DNA of 64,000 bases from Ferrimicrobium acidiphilum DSM 19497 (GTDB lineage Bacteria > Actinomycetota > Acidimicrobiia > Acidimicrobiales > Acidimicrobiaceae). The position numbers were made by a program, and so were the translations under genes. This document shows positions 47,435-56,602 of this stretch, one piece after another (the stretch's first letter is position 1; the number at the start of each line of letters is the position of its first letter). The notes beneath the pieces were generated by a model. It worked only from the letters and a program-made list of their open reading frames with translations, was not told the origin of the DNA and searched no databases. The DNA lies in the NCBI RefSeq assembly GCF_000949255.1, contig NZ_JXUW01000010.1, positions 1 through 64,000 on the forward strand, in the 5' to 3' direction.

Positions 47435-47549
47435 GACAGACCACCCCCTTTCTGGGTTGTCCTCGGGCATAGCCGCCTATGTGCTGAGGCGACATGCTCT
47501 TGCTATGTCGATAGTCTTGGGATCGCCAAGTCAACTGACACCATCAACC

Positions 47550-47579
47550 AATATAGTGCAACAGCGGCAACGGAACCAA
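47550..47579 (-). promoter_or_regulatory. Possible promoter of the oxoacid dehydrogenase operon
   Basis: On the minus strand TTGGTT (47579-47574) is followed after 18 nt by TATATT (47555-47550), a good match to a vegetative -35/-10 pair. It would give a leader of about 110 nt before the E1alpha start. Confidence 0.35.
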
Positions 47580-47633
47580 GACCAACCTTTCTTAAAAGAT
47601 TAGAGTCGAAATGTTACCGAGTGGTTACAGCTC

Positions 47634-48041
47634 TTAGAACTCTTCGCCGCCGAGTGCTCGCATTAGTGCGAGTGTGGCGGCAATACCGCGCCGCGTCGAC
47701 GGAAGCCTAAGCTGTCGTGCAAGTTCGCGCCAGGTCGGCACCTTCGAGTAGGCGACACTCGCCGATGTCGCCTGAATCCCGCTAGCTAGCCTCTCCACCA
47801 AAAGTGGCGTATACGAACCTCCGAGCATCGTTAGCTTGGCGAGACGGGTTATCGCAGCTCTGCCAGCATTGGAGTCGATCTTCTCGAGTATGACTGCCAA
47901 CGCATCAGCTCCTCCGTAACGAGCCGCGACCAACAACTCCTCTAACTTCTTTGGCTCAGTTCGAGGATCATCTAGCCCAGTTGTAGTGCCAGGTTGTATG
48001 TAATCGATTGGTTCTGCCATCAGATTCTCACTTTCGCTCAT
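47634..48041 (-). CDS. DUF1641-like partner of formate dehydrogenase
   Basis: Small helical protein of 135 aa. The pattern LEELLVAARYGGADALAVILEKIDSNAGRAAITRLAKL followed by a terminal LRALGGEEF resembles the DUF1641/YrhD proteins that lie directly downstream of FdhA-type genes in other bacteria. The start at 48041 lies inside the end of the formate dehydrogenase gene (14-nt overlap), so it is translationally coupled. A second ATG at 48020 is possible. Its role is unproven; the constant pairing suggests an assembly or subunit role. A longer upstream frame (48131) is unlikely because it lies within fdhA. Confidence 0.7.
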   Translation of the reverse strand: MSESENLMAEPIDYIQPGTTTGLDDPRTEPKKLEELLVAARYGGADALAVILEKIDSNAGRAAITRLAKLTMLGGSYTPLLVERLASGIQATSASVAYSKVPTWRELARQLRLPSTRRGIAATLALMRALGGEEF

Positions 48042-51015
48042 CGTCAACTTGAGTAGGTACACTTGTTGGTCGTGTCGAGATCTCCGCTGCGACTGGGTCT
48101 CGATAATCACTTCGCGAACGCTTAGCCACAATGTTCACGCCACGCTGAGGTGTCCTCTGTCCGTAGCGAAAATTGTGCCTTGGCAACGCTCGTCGAGGTG
48201 TTGCATCCAGTACCTCGAGTTTGGCCGCTAGCTCCTTATAGGCCGGCGTGTGGGTGGCAGAATCAACCTCAGATGATGTTAAGAAGTTGACCGCCATCTC
48301 ATTTTGCTGTGCATTCATCGGAAGGTAAACCTGCTTACCGTGAACCCTATCGGTGATTACAGCACGGACTTTGACCGAACCCCGGCGAGAGGTCAGCCGA
48401 ACTAGCGAACCGTCCACTACTCCGCGCTCCTTGGCTAGCTCTGGTGACACCTCTACAAACGGCTCAGGGGTCATATGTGCTATGCCAGCCACCCGATATG
48501 TCATATTGCCCTCATGGAAATGCTCCAGGAGCCGTCCGTTGTTGACATGAATATCGTACTCCTCATCGAGCTCATCGGTAGGTGAATGAAAGCTCACTGG
48601 ATGGAACCTGGCCTTGCCGGAGGGGAAGTGGAATCGATCCAGATAAAGGACTGGCGAATCAGATCCATCCTCGGCTACCGGCCACTGTAGTGAACGATAG
48701 CCTTCCAGCCGCTCATAACTCACACCCGCAAAGATCTCAGTCAGGCCCGCCGCCTCCGCCATAATCTCACTCGGGTGGCTGTAGTTCCACGACGCTCCCA
48801 TGGCTCTGGCTATACCTTGGGTGATCATCCAATCCGGGCGAGACTCCGCTAGCGGATCGAACACGCGGTACAGTCGCTGAATCCGCCTCTCAGTGCTTGT
48901 AAAGGTGCCCTCCTTCTCTAAAGAAGGAGACGCCGGCAACACTACATCTGCGAATCTGGCAGTGTTGGAGAAGAAAATATCTTGTACCACAAAGAACTCC
49001 AACTTTCGAAATGCATCCTGAACCACGGTTGAGTTTGCATCAACAAGACCCATCTCCTCACCAGTCAAAAGGAGTGCCTTCAACGATCCGGCATGGATCG
49101 CATCCACCATCTGATGGTTATCAAGTCCCTGAGTCGTAGGGATAGTCACGCCCCAAGCCGCCTCGTATTTTGCGACAACCTCTGGATCTCCAACCTTTTC
49201 GTACCCTGGGAAGTACGTCGGCATTGCACCAAAGTCGCTAGCACCCTGCACATTGTTGTGCCCTCGCAACGGATAGGCCCCACAACCAGGCTTTCCAAAG
49301 TTACCTGAAACTAGCAAGAGATTCGCTATAGCAGTAGAAGTATCAGAGCCAGCGGTATGTTGCGTCACCCCCATCGCCCAAAGAACACTGAACGACCGCG
49401 CGTGTGCCAATGCCTCGAACACCTCTACCAATTTGGCCTCGGGCACACCGGTTATCTCAGCGGCATACGGGAGTGTGAATGTCTCCAGGGAGGCGCGAAA
49501 CTCCTCAACGTTCTCGACGTGCTGAGCCAAAAATGCAGCATCTTGATAGTCATGATCGAAGAGATATTTGCTCGCAGCCGAAAGCCATACAAGGTCAGTT
49601 CCAGGACGGGGTGCGAACCATATATCCGCTCTCTGGGCCATCTCATGCTTGCGCAAATCCGCGACAATCAGCTTCTGGCCTCGTGACTTATGTGCCCGCT
49701 TGACCCGAGTGGCAATAACCGGGTGACTCTCAGCGGTGTTTGACCCGACAATAAGCACAAGGTCACTCGCCTCTATATCCTTGACCGAGCCTGAATCACC
49801 CCCGTACCCCACCGTTCTCCAGAGACCCATCGTCGCCGGTGACTGACAGTAGCGTGAACAGTTGTCAACGTTATGAGTCCCGATAACAGCCCGAGCCAGC
49901 TTCTGGGCAAGAAAGGCCTCCTCATTGGTGCACTTCGATGATGCGATGACGCCTACTGCATCCGGACCATCGCGATCTATGATCGCCTGCAATGAATCGG
50001 CAATGAAACGAAATGCCTCCTCCCAGGTAGCCTGCCTGAAGTGTTCACCCTCGCGAATCAAAGGATGTGCAAGGCGATCTGTGCTGTTGACGTAATCCCA
50101 GGCGAATTTCCCTTTTACGCAAGTAGAGATACCGTTCATCGGGCCATGCTCTGGATTCACTTTGAGAATCGAACGCCCCTTGGTCCATATGTCAAAGGAA
50201 CAACCCACTCCGCAGTAGGTACAGACGGTCTTAGTCTTTTTGACCAATTGACGCCGCAGTCGCTCCTCCATCTCCGAGAGGGCGAAGATTGGTTTGAGAC
50301 CAATAGCAGGCTCAAGCGCCTTGGTCAGGCTGATCATTGGCTCACGCACCTTGGGCTTGATGTTGGTAGCGAGCCCAGCCTTGCCAATCATCGACTTCTC
50401 CATCAGAGCGTTGCAGGGACACACCGTAACACAGTGCCCACAACTTACACAGCTTGACTCTCCTGCAGGAACACCGCCGTCAAACACCACCCTTGGAATC
50501 GGCAATGACCAATCAATCGAGAGCGTCTCATTGACCTGCAACTCCTGGCATGCCTGGACACATCGCCCACAAAGAATGCACTGAGAGGGGTCGTAACGAT
50601 AGAACGGATGGCTATCGTCGATGTCGTAAGGTTTGGGCCGATATGGCACCGGCTGATCATTGATTCCCATATCGCGCACCGTATTGTGTAGCACGCAGTC
50701 GGAGTTGTTGTTATCGCAGATCGTGCAGTACAGGTCATGATTAACCAACAAGCGCTGCGCGGATCCTTCGCGCTCTGACGCTACCGCTGTCAGGGTTACC
50801 TCTTCACCTCCGGCAACGGTGAACTCGCAGGCCCGGCGGGTTGCTCCGTCAACCTTGACAAGACACAGATCACAGGTGCCAATCGTACCGAGCATAGGGT
50901 GATAGCACACCTGAGGGATGTTGGCATTGACTCGATTGAGTACATCAATCAATAACTCGTTCGGCTGAACCTGATGCTTAACTCCAGCAATTGTTACGTC
51001 CACTACCTCTTGCAA
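48028..51015 (-). CDS. fdhA: Formate dehydrogenase, large multi-cluster alpha subunit
   Basis: Molybdenum/tungsten formate dehydrogenase of 995 aa. Domains: [2Fe-2S] (C37, C48, C51, C63), NuoG-type cluster region (CTICDNNNSDC), two [4Fe-4S] ferredoxin motifs (CILCGRCVQAC and CVSCGHCVTVCPC), then the catalytic part with its own cluster (CTYCGVGCSFD) and the metal ligand C390 in NCSRYCQSPAT. A C-terminal molybdopterin dinucleotide-binding domain follows (HVNNGRLLEHFHEGNMT). The ligand is cysteine, not selenocysteine. The start is a TTG at 51015 with AGGAGGT 4 nt upstream, the best ribosome site on this strand. No NuoE/NuoF-like subunit is nearby, so the electron acceptor is uncertain. Confidence 0.95.
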   Translation of the reverse strand: MQEVVDVTIAGVKHQVQPNELLIDVLNRVNANIPQVCYHPMLGTIGTCDLCLVKVDGATRRACEFTVAGGEEVTLTAVASEREGSAQRLLVNHDLYCTICDNNNSDCVLHNTVRDMGINDQPVPYRPKPYDIDDSHPFYRYDPSQCILCGRCVQACQELQVNETLSIDWSLPIPRVVFDGGVPAGESSCVSCGHCVTVCPCNALMEKSMIGKAGLATNIKPKVREPMISLTKALEPAIGLKPIFALSEMEERLRRQLVKKTKTVCTYCGVGCSFDIWTKGRSILKVNPEHGPMNGISTCVKGKFAWDYVNSTDRLAHPLIREGEHFRQATWEEAFRFIADSLQAIIDRDGPDAVGVIASSKCTNEEAFLAQKLARAVIGTHNVDNCSRYCQSPATMGLWRTVGYGGDSGSVKDIEASDLVLIVGSNTAESHPVIATRVKRAHKSRGQKLIVADLRKHEMAQRADIWFAPRPGTDLVWLSAASKYLFDHDYQDAAFLAQHVENVEEFRASLETFTLPYAAEITGVPEAKLVEVFEALAHARSFSVLWAMGVTQHTAGSDTSTAIANLLLVSGNFGKPGCGAYPLRGHNNVQGASDFGAMPTYFPGYEKVGDPEVVAKYEAAWGVTIPTTQGLDNHQMVDAIHAGSLKALLLTGEEMGLVDANSTVVQDAFRKLEFFVVQDIFFSNTARFADVVLPASPSLEKEGTFTSTERRIQRLYRVFDPLAESRPDWMITQGIARAMGASWNYSHPSEIMAEAAGLTEIFAGVSYERLEGYRSLQWPVAEDGSDSPVLYLDRFHFPSGKARFHPVSFHSPTDELDEEYDIHVNNGRLLEHFHEGNMTYRVAGIAHMTPEPFVEVSPELAKERGVVDGSLVRLTSRRGSVKVRAVITDRVHGKQVYLPMNAQQNEMAVNFLTSSEVDSATHTPAYKELAAKLEVLDATPRRALPRHNFRYGQRTPQRGVNIVAKRSRSDYRDPVAAEISTRPTSVPTQVDDERK

Positions 51016-51035
51016 CGCAACCTCCTCTCGAGGTT

Positions 51036-51044
51036 ACAGTAGCA
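51036..51044 (-). promoter_or_regulatory. Extended -10 of the fdhA promoter
   Basis: On the minus strand TGCTACTGT (TGN plus TAnnnT) lies about 20 nt before the TTG start, upstream of the strong AGGAGGT. It would give a short leader carrying the ribosome site. Confidence 0.4.
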
Positions 51045-51140
51045 CAAGCCCGGGTATTTTATCCCACTACCGAACATAGCTTGGCCAAAATTCATGACCC
51101 GAACGCCTTTGTAATAATCGTGCTGACTAACCTAGATCAT

Positions 51141-51887
51141 GTGCTTGACCTCAATGAACCTGTTACGGTGGACTATCACTTCGATATTCTTTGTCCATTT
51201 GCTTACATGACATCGAAGTGGATCCGAAACGTTCGAGAACAGCTCCCTCTGACTATCAACTGGAAATTCTTCAGCCTTGAGGAGGTGAATCTCGAAGGGG
51301 GCAAGCGTCATCCTTGGGAGCGCTCCTGGTCCTATGGCTGGTCGATGTTGCGGATCGCGGCACTACTCCGGCGCCAAGATCCAAAACTCGTCGATAGCTG
51401 GTACTCGCTAGCCGGGTTCGCACTCCACGAGGCCGGCCTCAAGCCGCACGATCCATCGGTTGCTCGAGAACTTCTCACCGAAATGAACCTCGACCCTGGG
51501 CTCGTTGAGCAATCGATGCAAGACCCGACGCTCGACGACGAGATCCGCCAAGACCATGCCAGGGTGATATCATCAGGCGGCTTTGGGGTGCCAACGCTGA
51601 TCTTCGAGAACGGCCATACACTTTTTGGTCCAGTTCTTATCGACCCGCCATCAGGTGAGATGGCACTCGAACTTTGGAATATGGTTCTGCTGGCCTCAAG
51701 GTATTCAAACTTCTTTGAGCTCCAACAACCAAAGGGGCCCAAGCAGCTCGATTCGATCGCGCAAGCCTTGCAACCCTATCTTCACGGACGCGATTGGAAA
51801 AGCATTAATCGTGGACGAGAGGTAACCTTCGACCAAGAGCATGCGAACGGTGAGGTCGATCAATCTCCAACACAGACAAGGAGCTAA
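51141..51887 (+). CDS. DsbA-like oxidoreductase, mycothiol-nitroreductase type
   Basis: Thioredoxin-fold protein of 248 aa with a helical insert, like the actinobacterial mycothiol-dependent nitroreductase Rv2466c. It starts TVDYHFDILCPFAYMTSKW. The position of the usual CPWC is CPFA, so only one redox cysteine remains. GGFGVPTLIFENGHTLFGPVLIDPP near the C-terminus carries the cis-proline. The frame is open from 50991, but that overlaps the fdhA start. The GTG at 51141 precedes the fold and has TAACCT 7 nt upstream. The next gene, also of a mycothiol-linked family, begins 7 nt later. Confidence 0.8.
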   Translation: MLDLNEPVTVDYHFDILCPFAYMTSKWIRNVREQLPLTINWKFFSLEEVNLEGGKRHPWERSWSYGWSMLRIAALLRRQDPKLVDSWYSLAGFALHEAGLKPHDPSVARELLTEMNLDPGLVEQSMQDPTLDDEIRQDHARVISSGGFGVPTLIFENGHTLFGPVLIDPPSGEMALELWNMVLLASRYSNFFELQQPKGPKQLDSIAQALQPYLHGRDWKSINRGREVTFDQEHANGEVDQSPTQTRS

Positions 51888-51894
51888 CGTTTAC

Positions 51895-52689
51895 ATGGAT
51901 GAGGTCGTATCTACCCTTTTCGTAGAGTGGGATGCTCTTAGTGAACTCGTGCACCAAATACACGAAGACCAGTGGTTGCAGCCGTCACAGCTGCCTGATT
52001 GGACCAACTTTGACATTCTCGCACACATCATCGGTACTGAGCGTTTCCTGTCGGGTGAATCACCCTCAGCGCTGGATCTACCAGCTGATCGACAGTATGC
52101 GAACGAAGTAGCCAGACTCAATGATCAATGGATTCAGTCGCTTCGCAGGCTATCTCCAAGCGAACTGATCGCACATTTCAACGAGACGATCTCACTGCGC
52201 AAGCAGGCTCTAACTAGTATCACCGACTCAGAACTCGATGCCTTGGGCTGGACGCCGATTGGTCAGGCTCCGTTTCGACGCTTCTTGCAAATACGTGTCT
52301 TCGATTGTTACGTCCACGAACAGGATCTACGCCGGTCACTAAACCTACCTGGTCATACCTCTGGTGTGATTGCGGAGTCCAGCATGGATGAGGTCGAACG
52401 CGCGCTTGGTTACATCATCGGCAAACAGGCACGCCTCCCGCAAGGCACAAGCGTCCAACTCTGCATCGTCGGTGGGGTTCAGCGCACCTGGAACGTCGCG
52501 GTAAACGAACGCGCTCAACTCGTCGAGTCGCTCGCGCAGCCAACGTGCGCCCTGCGACTAGATTCAAACCTCTTCATGGCACTCGCCTGCGGGAGGGTGG
52601 AACCAACTGCCGTGGCCGAGGAGATCAATATCGAAGGTGACCAGCGACTTGCGCAACAAGTCGTCAAGAATCTGGCCTTCACCATCTGA
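51895..52689 (+). CDS. Maleylpyruvate isomerase-family (mycothiol-dependent) protein
   Basis: 264-residue DinB/MDMPI-fold protein of the TIGR03083 group. Metal-ligand positions fit His44 in DILAHIIGTERF, a following Glu, and the His in YVHEQDLRRSLNLPG. Family members use mycothiol or another thiol as cofactor; many have no known substrate. A longer frame exists, but the ATG at 51895 begins the first helix. AAGGAG lies about 10 nt upstream, inside the end of the previous gene. The pairing with the DsbA-like protein suggests both work in low-molecular-weight thiol chemistry (inference). Confidence 0.8.
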   Translation: MDEVVSTLFVEWDALSELVHQIHEDQWLQPSQLPDWTNFDILAHIIGTERFLSGESPSALDLPADRQYANEVARLNDQWIQSLRRLSPSELIAHFNETISLRKQALTSITDSELDALGWTPIGQAPFRRFLQIRVFDCYVHEQDLRRSLNLPGHTSGVIAESSMDEVERALGYIIGKQARLPQGTSVQLCIVGGVQRTWNVAVNERAQLVESLAQPTCALRLDSNLFMALACGRVEPTAVAEEINIEGDQRLAQQVVKNLAFTI

Positions 52690-52725
52690 GTAAACCGCCA
52701 CCCGGGTCTAAGTCGGCACTGGACC

Positions 52726-53760
52726 CTACTGTAGCGCCTCGAAGTGATACAGACCCTCGCGTAGCGACTGTTCAACCCGGCCCTGCGCCGCCAGCAGCTC
52801 CAAATGAAATTTCGTCTCCATTACAGCTAACATCTGGTTAAAGACATCCAACTCAGCGAGGCGTCGTTGCCGTCGCGTCCAACGCAGTACCTCAGCGACC
52901 TCGAACGGAGTGGACGCTCCTTCGATCACAGCGGTCTCAGTAGCTCCGAGCCGCGTGTCGTGATGAGCAAGCAGTTCGTCCACTCGCCCATGAAAACCTG
53001 CAGTAGGCGTTCCGTGTGCCGGGAGTAGTTGTGAATCCGGGAGCAGACGCACCCGTCGCAAGGAGCCAAGGTAACTTCCAAGCGGATCAGGATACACCGT
53101 TGGCTCAAATCCAATCGACGGGGTGATGTGAGGAAGAACATGGTCTCCTGCGAACAACATCCGGTTCAACTCATCAAAAAAGACGATGTGCCCTCGCGTG
53201 TGACCCGGCGTTGAGATGACTCGAAGGCTCCGGGTGGTCAACTCTATAGTCTCCTCCACGAGCCATCGGTCAGGCTCCTCATAGAGCGAGCCGGCAATAT
53301 CCTCTTCAGCAGGCGATGGACCCATCGATGCCACGATCTCACCAGCTCCGCAGCGCTCAAGCTCATCCAATTGATCGCGGAGAGGACTCTCCCGCGGATG
53401 AGCGGCGCGACCGATCGACTCCTGCTCCCCTACTCCAAGGGCGATAGCTGTAGCAAACTCGCGCCTAACCGCAACCGCTTGGGTGTAATGATCACGATGT
53501 ATATGCGTAATTAAAAATTGGCTAATATCGCCGAGCGAAGCACCGAGTGTCTTCAGTGCCTCCTCAAATGTTGAACGCGCGACCGAGAGCTGTTGGCCGG
53601 AATCTATCATCACCAATCGGTCACCATCTACGATCGCGTAGACATTGACCGCTCTCAAGCCATCATGTGGAAGAGGCAGCGGAATGCGATATACGTTTGG
53701 TGCCACCTCGAAGCAACCGGGTTCATCCCACGACTTATCGACAGGCTCTGGCATACTCAT
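52726..53760 (-). CDS. Metallo-beta-lactamase-fold hydrolase
   Basis: 344-residue MBL protein. The metal motif is THIHRDHYTQA (HxHxDH), and STPGHTRGHIVFFDELNRMLFAGDHVLP supplies the third His and bridging Asp. A C-terminal winged-helix-like segment (about 260-340, ending VEQSLREGLYHFEAL) resembles the LACTB2/RNase-Z-like group. Substrates in this group include thioesters, RNA and lactones; none can be chosen here. It converges with the MDMPI-like gene. Confidence 0.88.
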   Translation of the reverse strand: MSMPEPVDKSWDEPGCFEVAPNVYRIPLPLPHDGLRAVNVYAIVDGDRLVMIDSGQQLSVARSTFEEALKTLGASLGDISQFLITHIHRDHYTQAVAVRREFATAIALGVGEQESIGRAAHPRESPLRDQLDELERCGAGEIVASMGPSPAEEDIAGSLYEEPDRWLVEETIELTTRSLRVISTPGHTRGHIVFFDELNRMLFAGDHVLPHITPSIGFEPTVYPDPLGSYLGSLRRVRLLPDSQLLPAHGTPTAGFHGRVDELLAHHDTRLGATETAVIEGASTPFEVAEVLRWTRRQRRLAELDVFNQMLAVMETKFHLELLAAQGRVEQSLREGLYHFEALQ

Positions 53761-53923
53761 TCAAACTCCAATCTGGAACGAGCCTACCCAAGATCTGCGA
53801 TAGACACAAGACGCATAGGTAAACTCAGCAAAGAACTCAAAACCTGACCGACGAGCGGCATCCCTCTGCAGCAGAAGAACACGACGTCGGCGGACCGAAC
53901 TCATTCCCTAGCGTGAGCAAGCT

Positions 53924-54916
53924 CTATCGATCGCCAACCCGATCGCGGTAGTATGCGATCGCCGAAGCGATTCCCTCCTCGAGGCTGATAGTTGCTCGAA
54001 ACCCGAGCTGTTCCTGCAGAGTAGTGTCACCTCCTCGAGCAAAGACTCCAACAGGGCGATCGTCGCGACCTTGCACCTCAGTGTCGTAACCGCAAGCTCC
54101 GACCGCGACTCGAGCAAAGTCCAGAAAACTCGTCAACCGACCTGTCGACAGGTTGATCGCGCCTCCATCATCGATGGCATCCATCGTATGGACCACCCCA
54201 TGTACGCAATCATCAATATGAATAAAATCACGCATCTGTCGTCCGCTACCCCAAACTACCAACGGCTCATTTGCCGATCCCGCCAGCGCGCGCTTGCAGA
54301 TCGAGGGGAATGGATAGGTGTCATCCTGGTCAGCACCATAGCCCGAGAATGGACGGTAACAGACCGAGGCAAGTCCGTGTCTCTCGTGCGCAAGACGTGC
54401 TAGGTACTCACAGGTCAGCTTCGCCCACCCATAAGACATATCGGGCATTCCGATGTCATCTCCAAAATTAATCATCTCTTCCGATAAGAGCACATAACCC
54501 TCTTGTCGTTGGAGGCTCACCGGATATGCGGCGCTTGAAGAAAAACAGATCGTCTTGGTAGGTCGTGCCGCCGCCGCCCATTGCCAATACTCAGCATCGA
54601 TCGAAAGATCATCTGCGATAGCCAAAGGATTATGTTCGATCATCAGACGTCCACCCACCATAGCAGCTAGATGCAGGACGAGGTCGAAGGACTCGTGTGT
54701 GCTGCGGCGAAAGAACTGACGACAGTCTTCCTTGTAAAAATGAAAGCCCGAATACTCCCGTGGGTCAAACAGCGGCCAACCTAAAGCGGGATCGACACCT
54801 CCAGTAGCCGGCGCAATCGGGTCAACAACATGAACCTCGTCACCAGCTTGAAGAAAGTGGCGCACAAAATGACGGCCTACGAAGCCGGCCCCACCTGTTA
54901 TGAGAACCCTACGCAT
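53924..54916 (-). CDS. NAD-dependent nucleotide-sugar epimerase/dehydratase (extended SDR)
   Basis: 330-residue sugar-nucleotide SDR. The Rossmann motif TGGAGFVGRHFV is at the N-terminus, the catalytic triad is Ser in CFSSSAAYP with Tyr/Lys in MSYGWAKL (YxxxK), and YRPFSGYGADQD is the sugar-binding loop. LHLAAMVGG resembles GDP-fucose synthase and GDP-mannose-3,5-epimerase types. The exact product is unknown. Its start overlaps the end of the STELLO-like gene by 8 nt, so it is one operon with the two glycosyltransferase genes. Confidence 0.9.
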   Translation of the reverse strand: MRRVLITGGAGFVGRHFVRHFLQAGDEVHVVDPIAPATGGVDPALGWPLFDPREYSGFHFYKEDCRQFFRRSTHESFDLVLHLAAMVGGRLMIEHNPLAIADDLSIDAEYWQWAAAARPTKTICFSSSAAYPVSLQRQEGYVLLSEEMINFGDDIGMPDMSYGWAKLTCEYLARLAHERHGLASVCYRPFSGYGADQDDTYPFPSICKRALAGSANEPLVVWGSGRQMRDFIHIDDCVHGVVHTMDAIDDGGAINLSTGRLTSFLDFARVAVGACGYDTEVQGRDDRPVGVFARGGDTTLQEQLGFRATISLEEGIASAIAYYRDRVGDR

Positions 54917-55829
54917 TCGTGAAGTGCCTTCGATAGAGATCCCAGGCCCTCACTGCAGGTCCAGGTAGGTAGCCAACGATCGACTCAGGATCAGTCTGTA
55001 GGTCACGAATTAAGGAAAGGTTGTTCGTATAGCCAACAATTTCGGCCTTGAGATCGCGAATGAGATCATGTTCGTTACGATCTTGATACACCGAAGGCTC
55101 GCTAAACACAGCTTGAAATCCATGAGCCTGGACATAGTAGGCAGCCCAGATATCATCCATTCTGCCTATATGCGGATAGAGAAAATAGTATGGAACCACA
55201 CGTCTCGAAAGCATGGTATTTTGCGAGTTGAACGGCGCTGTCGCAGAACCGGCGAGAGGAAACAAAGCTTTGTCAAAGTCACACTCCGGAGCATGCTCTA
55301 GCCGACAGATCGCGTCGATGTCAGGATCACCATTCCAAAATCCTGCGTCGATGTCAACCATCACCTTTCGCGAGACCATCTGGTCATAGCGGCGTTGTGA
55401 CAGAAGTTCCAATGGATAGCCACGATGCCACAAACTCGGGTGATTCGTGGCCCCCACCGGATCGAAGGCGTCCAAAGATGTCTCGTAATAGTGAACCTCA
55501 GCCTCAGAACCCACCAAGATCTGCTTTCCCCAGTTTGCTTGAGGAATATTATCATCGTCGATCAGTGCGATTACGTCGGCACCCATCTCGTAGGCCAGCA
55601 AGATGCCAAAATTACGTCGTTGGATACAGTTCCATCCAATAGCGTCAGACAATGCACTGTCATAGCGTTCCTGGTCGGCTGGAGAGAGATAGCGCCCGCG
55701 CTCCAGGCGATAGTCAGAAGGTGTTTTGCGGTCGCCGATGACTATGAGGTTCCAGTCCTCCATCTCGTCGTAACGGCGAATCGCCTCGGTCGGCGGATTG
55801 ATCGTGGTCGTAACTATGGTCTTCATCAT
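54909..55829 (-). CDS. STELLO/RGP-like glycosyltransferase
   Basis: 306-residue protein with a GT-A fold. It starts TIVTTTINPPTEAI, and the metal-binding DDD motif is in IALIDDDNIP. Later, HIGRMDDIWAAYYVQ resembles the DDMWAG/SDIWR motif of plant reversibly glycosylated polypeptides (UDP-arabinose mutases) and STELLO proteins. Bacterial members are uncharacterised. Two adjacent start codons are possible. It lies 20 nt after the GT2 gene and overlaps the epimerase gene, so a joint role in making one surface sugar is likely. Confidence 0.7.
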   Translation of the reverse strand: MMKTIVTTTINPPTEAIRRYDEMEDWNLIVIGDRKTPSDYRLERGRYLSPADQERYDSALSDAIGWNCIQRRNFGILLAYEMGADVIALIDDDNIPQANWGKQILVGSEAEVHYYETSLDAFDPVGATNHPSLWHRGYPLELLSQRRYDQMVSRKVMVDIDAGFWNGDPDIDAICRLEHAPECDFDKALFPLAGSATAPFNSQNTMLSRRVVPYYFLYPHIGRMDDIWAAYYVQAHGFQAVFSEPSVYQDRNEHDLIRDLKAEIVGYTNNLSLIRDLQTDPESIVGYLPGPAVRAWDLYRRHFTNA

Positions 55830-55849
55830 GACCTGGTGCAGTGTAGCAG

Positions 55850-56602
55850 CTAGGGTGCTGCCGCCAGCAGGCTAGCTCGTGGCTGCAACCGTGTTTTCAG
55901 GCCGATACGGAAGTAGACAAAATTTTGAAGAAATGTGTTCGATGACTCGCCTTCTGTTCTAGCGCTCCACCGTGACGGGATCTCTTCGATCGCAACACCA
56001 AGGCGCAGTGGCTTGAGAAGAGTCTCGAGCAGGAAAGGGTGTCTTAACTCCTCCCAACGAATCGTCTGCACCAGGGCCGTCGGGAACAGGCGGTATCCAT
56101 AGGTCATGTCAGTAAGTGCACTCTGGTATAGCAGGGCAAAGCCGAGTTGGAAGACCTTGTTGAGACCTAGCTTTAACGGTGAATAGCCTGCGAACGATCC
56201 TCCCTCCCGCCATCGCGAGGCAGTAATGATGGCTCGTGGAGACCGCTTTGCACGCTCGATCATCACAGCAACATCGTGGGGATCAGTCTCCAGATCGCTT
56301 GCCATCATCACAACGTGAGAACCTCGTGATTCCATGAACCCTTCACGAATCGCCCCTCCCAGAAATGGCAACGATTGCAGATGTACTCGAAGACGGTCGC
56401 CGAAAGCCGATTGCAACGATTGGATAACCGACTGACTCTCTTGACTTGTACGTGGAGAGGTCAACACAAGGTACTCACACACATCCATCCCAGCCTCAGC
56501 CTCGATGATCTCCACCGTCGAACGGAGCGCCTCAGTCTCGTTAATGACCGGCAATAAGATGGTGACTGCACGAAACTCGCTAACATCTGGTAACTCACGC
56601 AT
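55850..56602 (-). CDS. Family 2 glycosyltransferase
   Basis: 250-residue GT2 enzyme similar to polyprenyl-phosphate mannosyltransferases. It begins VTILLPVINETEALRSTVE. The metal-site motif is ASDLETDPHDV (usually DxDxQxxPE), and TDMTYGYRLFP is the membrane-proximal region. There is no clear C-terminal membrane helix. AAAGGAG lies 9 nt before the ATG. It is the first gene of the three-gene sugar cluster. Confidence 0.85.
   Translation of the reverse strand: MRELPDVSEFRAVTILLPVINETEALRSTVEIIEAEAGMDVCEYLVLTSPRTSQESQSVIQSLQSAFGDRLRVHLQSLPFLGGAIREGFMESRGSHVVMMASDLETDPHDVAVMIERAKRSPRAIITASRWREGGSFAGYSPLKLGLNKVFQLGFALLYQSALTDMTYGYRLFPTALVQTIRWEELRHPFLLETLLKPLRLGVAIEEIPSRWSARTEGESSNTFLQNFVYFRIGLKTRLQPRASLLAAAP

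Noticed and set aside
49846-49848. Possible selenocysteine codon in formate dehydrogenase
   Set aside because: The codon at the metal-ligand position is TGT (Cys), not TGA.
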